In this document: in pieces, positions 61,618 to 64,000 of the stretch
How positions within the stretch are numbered: the stretch's first letter is position 1
Layout of the letters: every line of letters starts with the position of its first letter
DNA from: Cinclus cinclus
Lineage: Eukaryota > Chordata > Aves > Passeriformes > Cinclidae
Assembly (NCBI RefSeq): GCF_963662255.1
Contig: NC_085073.1
Location: 620,001-684,000, forward strand
DNA: 64,000 bases
Direction: 5' to 3'
Notes under the pieces: model-generated
Databases searched by the model: none
What the model was told of the DNA's origin: nothing
The model's input: only the letters and a program-made list of their open reading frames with translations
Program-made: the position numbers and the translations under genes

Positions 61618-64000
61618 TTGGGTCACAATGGTTCCTTGCTTCTCTTAACCCCTGTGGTGTCACAATGCATTCCATGCCATTTTAGGCCACTTGATGTCAA
61701 TGAATCATTTGATTCTTGGCCTCCATGGTGACATAATAGTTCCTTGCTTCTATTGGTCCCCGTGCTGTAACAATCCATCCCTGGCCATCTTAGGCCCCCT
61801 GGTGTCACAAGGGATCATTAGATTGTTAGCCTGCATTGGGTCACAATGTTTCCTTGCTTCTCTTAGGCCCTGTGGTGTCACAATGCATCCCATGCCCTTT
61901 TAGGCCACTTGGTGTTACAATGAATCATTTGAGTCTTGGTCTCTATTGTGTCATAATATTTCCATGTTTTTATTGTGCCCCATGCTTTCACAATTCATCC
62001 CTGGCCCTATTGCAACCCCTGGTGTCACAATGGATCATTAGATTGTTAGCCTGCATTGGGTCACAATGGTTCCTTGCTTCTCTTAACCTCTGTGGTGTCA
62101 CAATGCATTCCAAGCCCTTTTAGGCCACTTGGTCTTACAATGAACCATTTGATTCTTGGCCTTCATGGTGTCATAATGGTTCCTTGCTTCTATAGGTCCC
62201 CATGCTGTCACAGTTCATCCGTGGTCCTTTTGCGCCCCCTGGTGTCAAAAGGGATTCTAAGATTGTTAGCCTGCATTGGGTCACAATGGTTCCTTGCTTC
62301 TCTTAACCCCTGTGGTGTCACAATGCATCCCATGCCCTTTTAGGCCACTTGATGTCACAATGAATCATTTGATTTTTGGCCTCCATGGTGGCATAATTGT
62401 ACCAGGTTTTAATTGGGCCCCATGCTTTCACAATTCATTGCTGGCCCTTTTAGGCCCATTGGTGTCACAAGGGACCATTAGATTGTTAGCCTCCATTGGG
62501 TAACAATGGTTCCTTGCTTCTCTTAACCTCTGTGGTGTCACAATGCATTCCATGCCATTTTAGGCCACTTGATGTCACAATGAATCATTTGATTCTTGGC
62601 CTCCATGGTGTCATAATGGTTCCTTGTTTCTATTGGGCCCCATGCTGTCACAATTCATCCCTGGCCCTTTTACGCCCCCTGGTGTCAAATGGGATCCTGG
62701 GATTATTAGCCTCCATTGGGTCACAATGGATCCTTGCTTCTCTTAACCCCTGTGGTGTCACAATGCATCCCATGCCCTTTTAGGCCACTTGATGTCACAA
62801 TGAATCATTTGATTCTTGGCCTCCATGGTGACATAATAGATCCTTGCTTCTATTGGTCCCCGTGCTGTAACAATCCATCCCTGGCCATTTTAGGCCCCCT
62901 GGTGTCAAATGGGATCCTGGGATTATTAGCCTCCATTGGGTCACAATGGTTCCTTGCTTCTCTTAACCTCTGTGGTGTCACAATGCATTCCATGCCATTT
63001 TAGGCCACTTGATGTCACAATGAATCATTTGATTCTTGCCCTCCATGGTGTCATAATAGTCCCTTGTTTCTATTGGGCCCCATGCTGTCACAGTTCATCC
63101 GTGGTCCTTTTGCGCCCCCTGGTGTCAAAAGGGATTCTAAGATTGTTAGCCTGCCTTGGGTCACAATGGTTCCTTGCTTCTCTTAACCCCTGTGGTGTCA
63201 CAATGCATCCCATGCCCTTTTAGGCCACTTGATGTCACAATGAATCATTTGATTTTTGGCCTCCATGGTGGCATAATTGTACCAGGTTTTAATTGGGCCC
63301 CATGCTTTCACAATTCATCCCTGGCCCTTTTAGGCCCATTGGTGTCACAAGGGACCATTAGATTGTTAGCCTCCATTGGGTCACAATGGTTCCTTGCTTC
63401 TCTTAACCTCTGTGGTGTCACAATGCATTCCATGCCATTTTAGGCCACTTGATGTCACAATGAATCATTTGATTCTTGGCCTCCATGGTGTCATAATAGT
63501 TCCTTGTTTCTATTGGGCCCCATGCTGTCACAATTCATCCGTGGTCCTTTTGCACCCCTTGGTGTCAAAAGGGATTCTAAGATTGTTAGCCTGCCTTAGG
63601 TCACAATGGATCCTTGCTTCTCTTAACCCCTGTGGTGTCACAATGCATCCCATGCCCTTTTAGGCCACTTGATGTCACAATGAATCATTTTATTTTTGGC
63701 CTCCATGGTGGCATAATTGTACGAGGTTTTAATTGGGCCCCATGCTTTCACAATTCATCCCTGGCCCTTTTAGGCTCATTGGTGTCACAAGGGACCATTA
63801 GATTGTTAGCCTCCATTGGGTCACAATGGTTCCTTGCTTCTCTTAACCTCTGTGGTGTCACAATGCATTCCATGCCATTTTAGGCCACTTGATGTCACAA
63901 TGAATCATTTGATTCTTGGCCTCCATGGTGTCATAATGGTTCCTTGTTTCTATTGGGCCCCATGCTGTCACAATTCATCCCTGGCCCTTTTACGCCCCCT
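61618..64000 (+). repeat. 25-monomer periodicity, copy 2 (cut by window edge)
   Basis: This is the partial second copy of the 5,495-bp unit, running off the end of the window. Whether the unit continues as a regular higher-order repeat cannot be judged from here. Confidence 0.68.

Larger units (their letters stand above)
1..64000 (+). repeat. 220-bp satellite DNA array, whole window
   Basis: The entire window is a head-to-tail array of one 220-bp monomer in a single orientation. Monomer starts fall at 41, 261, 481, 701 and so on to 63,816. The register slips by only 1 or 2 bp at twenty identifiable monomers, so 290 complete monomers are present plus partial ones at both edges. No unique stretch, inversion, transposon insertion, tRNA, rRNA or convincing coding sequence interrupts it. 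Hand counts of two subunits gave 18/37 and 15/36 G+C, so base composition is moderate. Such arrays are typical of centromeric or pericentromeric heterochromatin, but that location is inferred, since no flanking sequence is visible. The family was not recognised. Confidence 0.98.

Noticed and set aside
1..64000. CRISPR array, because of regular direct repeats of about 37 bp
   Set aside because: There are no unique spacers: the repeats abut and diverge gradually, and the 220-bp period and higher-order copies show satellite structure. No cas gene is present.
1..64000. Assignment to human gamma satellite or the horse 221-bp satellite on monomer length
   Set aside because: Length alone is not diagnostic and I cannot reproduce those consensus sequences reliably. 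Gamma satellite is described as GC-rich, which this array is not. A Dfam or BLAST search would decide it.
1..64000. Repeat protein gene or multi-copy toxin/antigen cassette
   Set aside because: All frames are interrupted each monomer and no exon, promoter or polyadenylation context is seen. Substitutions and 1-2 bp indels do not respect any reading frame.

Overview
This window is one uninterrupted block of satellite DNA. I find no gene, RNA gene, transposon, CRISPR array or unique sequence in it. The whole 64 kb is a head-to-tail tandem array of a 220-bp monomer, all in one orientation. Taking a recurring TTGGGTCACAATGG-like start as the monomer boundary, 290 complete monomers run from 41 to 63,815, with 40 bp of a partial monomer before them and 185 bp after. 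The register check closes exactly: 290 x 220 = 63,800, minus 25 bp of net small indels that I can place (eleven 2-bp deletions, six 1-bp deletions, three 1-bp insertions), gives the observed 63,775 bp.

The organism is a eukaryote. Large homogenised arrays with higher-order structure are typical of centromeric or pericentromeric heterochromatin. CpG is scarce, and most CpGs appear as CG/TG or CG/CA alternatives between monomers, which suggests a cytosine-methylating genome such as a vertebrate or a plant. I do not recognise the monomer as a named family. Satellites of about 220 bp are known in mammals (for example human gamma satellite and the horse 221-bp satellite), but I cannot assign this one from memory. 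No CENP-B box was seen.

The monomer is itself built in layers. Six 36-37 bp subunits, each opening with GTCACAATG or a close variant, form two related 110-bp halves (37+37+36 twice), which form the 220-bp monomer. Monomers fall into recognisable classes (here called A to F), and the order C-D-E-A-B recurs as an irregular higher-order repeat with added or lost monomers.

Layout: 1-5,410 holds two nearly identical copies of a 2,638-bp 12-mer. 3,125-14,113 shows a longer 6,816-bp (31-mer) periodicity. 14-20 kb is irregular. 20-24 kb contains a 1,760-bp (8-mer) pair and is paralogous to 24.9-30.2 kb with single-monomer gains or losses. 23,909-47,705 is a near-perfect tandem duplication of an 11,878-bp, 54-monomer block, with 41 bp of homology at the breakpoints and only five differences found. 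47.7-64 kb is irregular again, with 6-mer (1,320 bp), 5-mer (1,098 bp) and 25-mer (5,495 bp) duplications. A monomer with a 2-bp deletion marks both flanks but is missing from the central 34 kb, which suggests that the centre is a younger expansion.

The many short overlapping reading frames are a by-product of a 220-bp period that is not a multiple of three, and none is supported as a gene. The interest of the window lies in the recent amplification and gene-conversion history recorded in the array.
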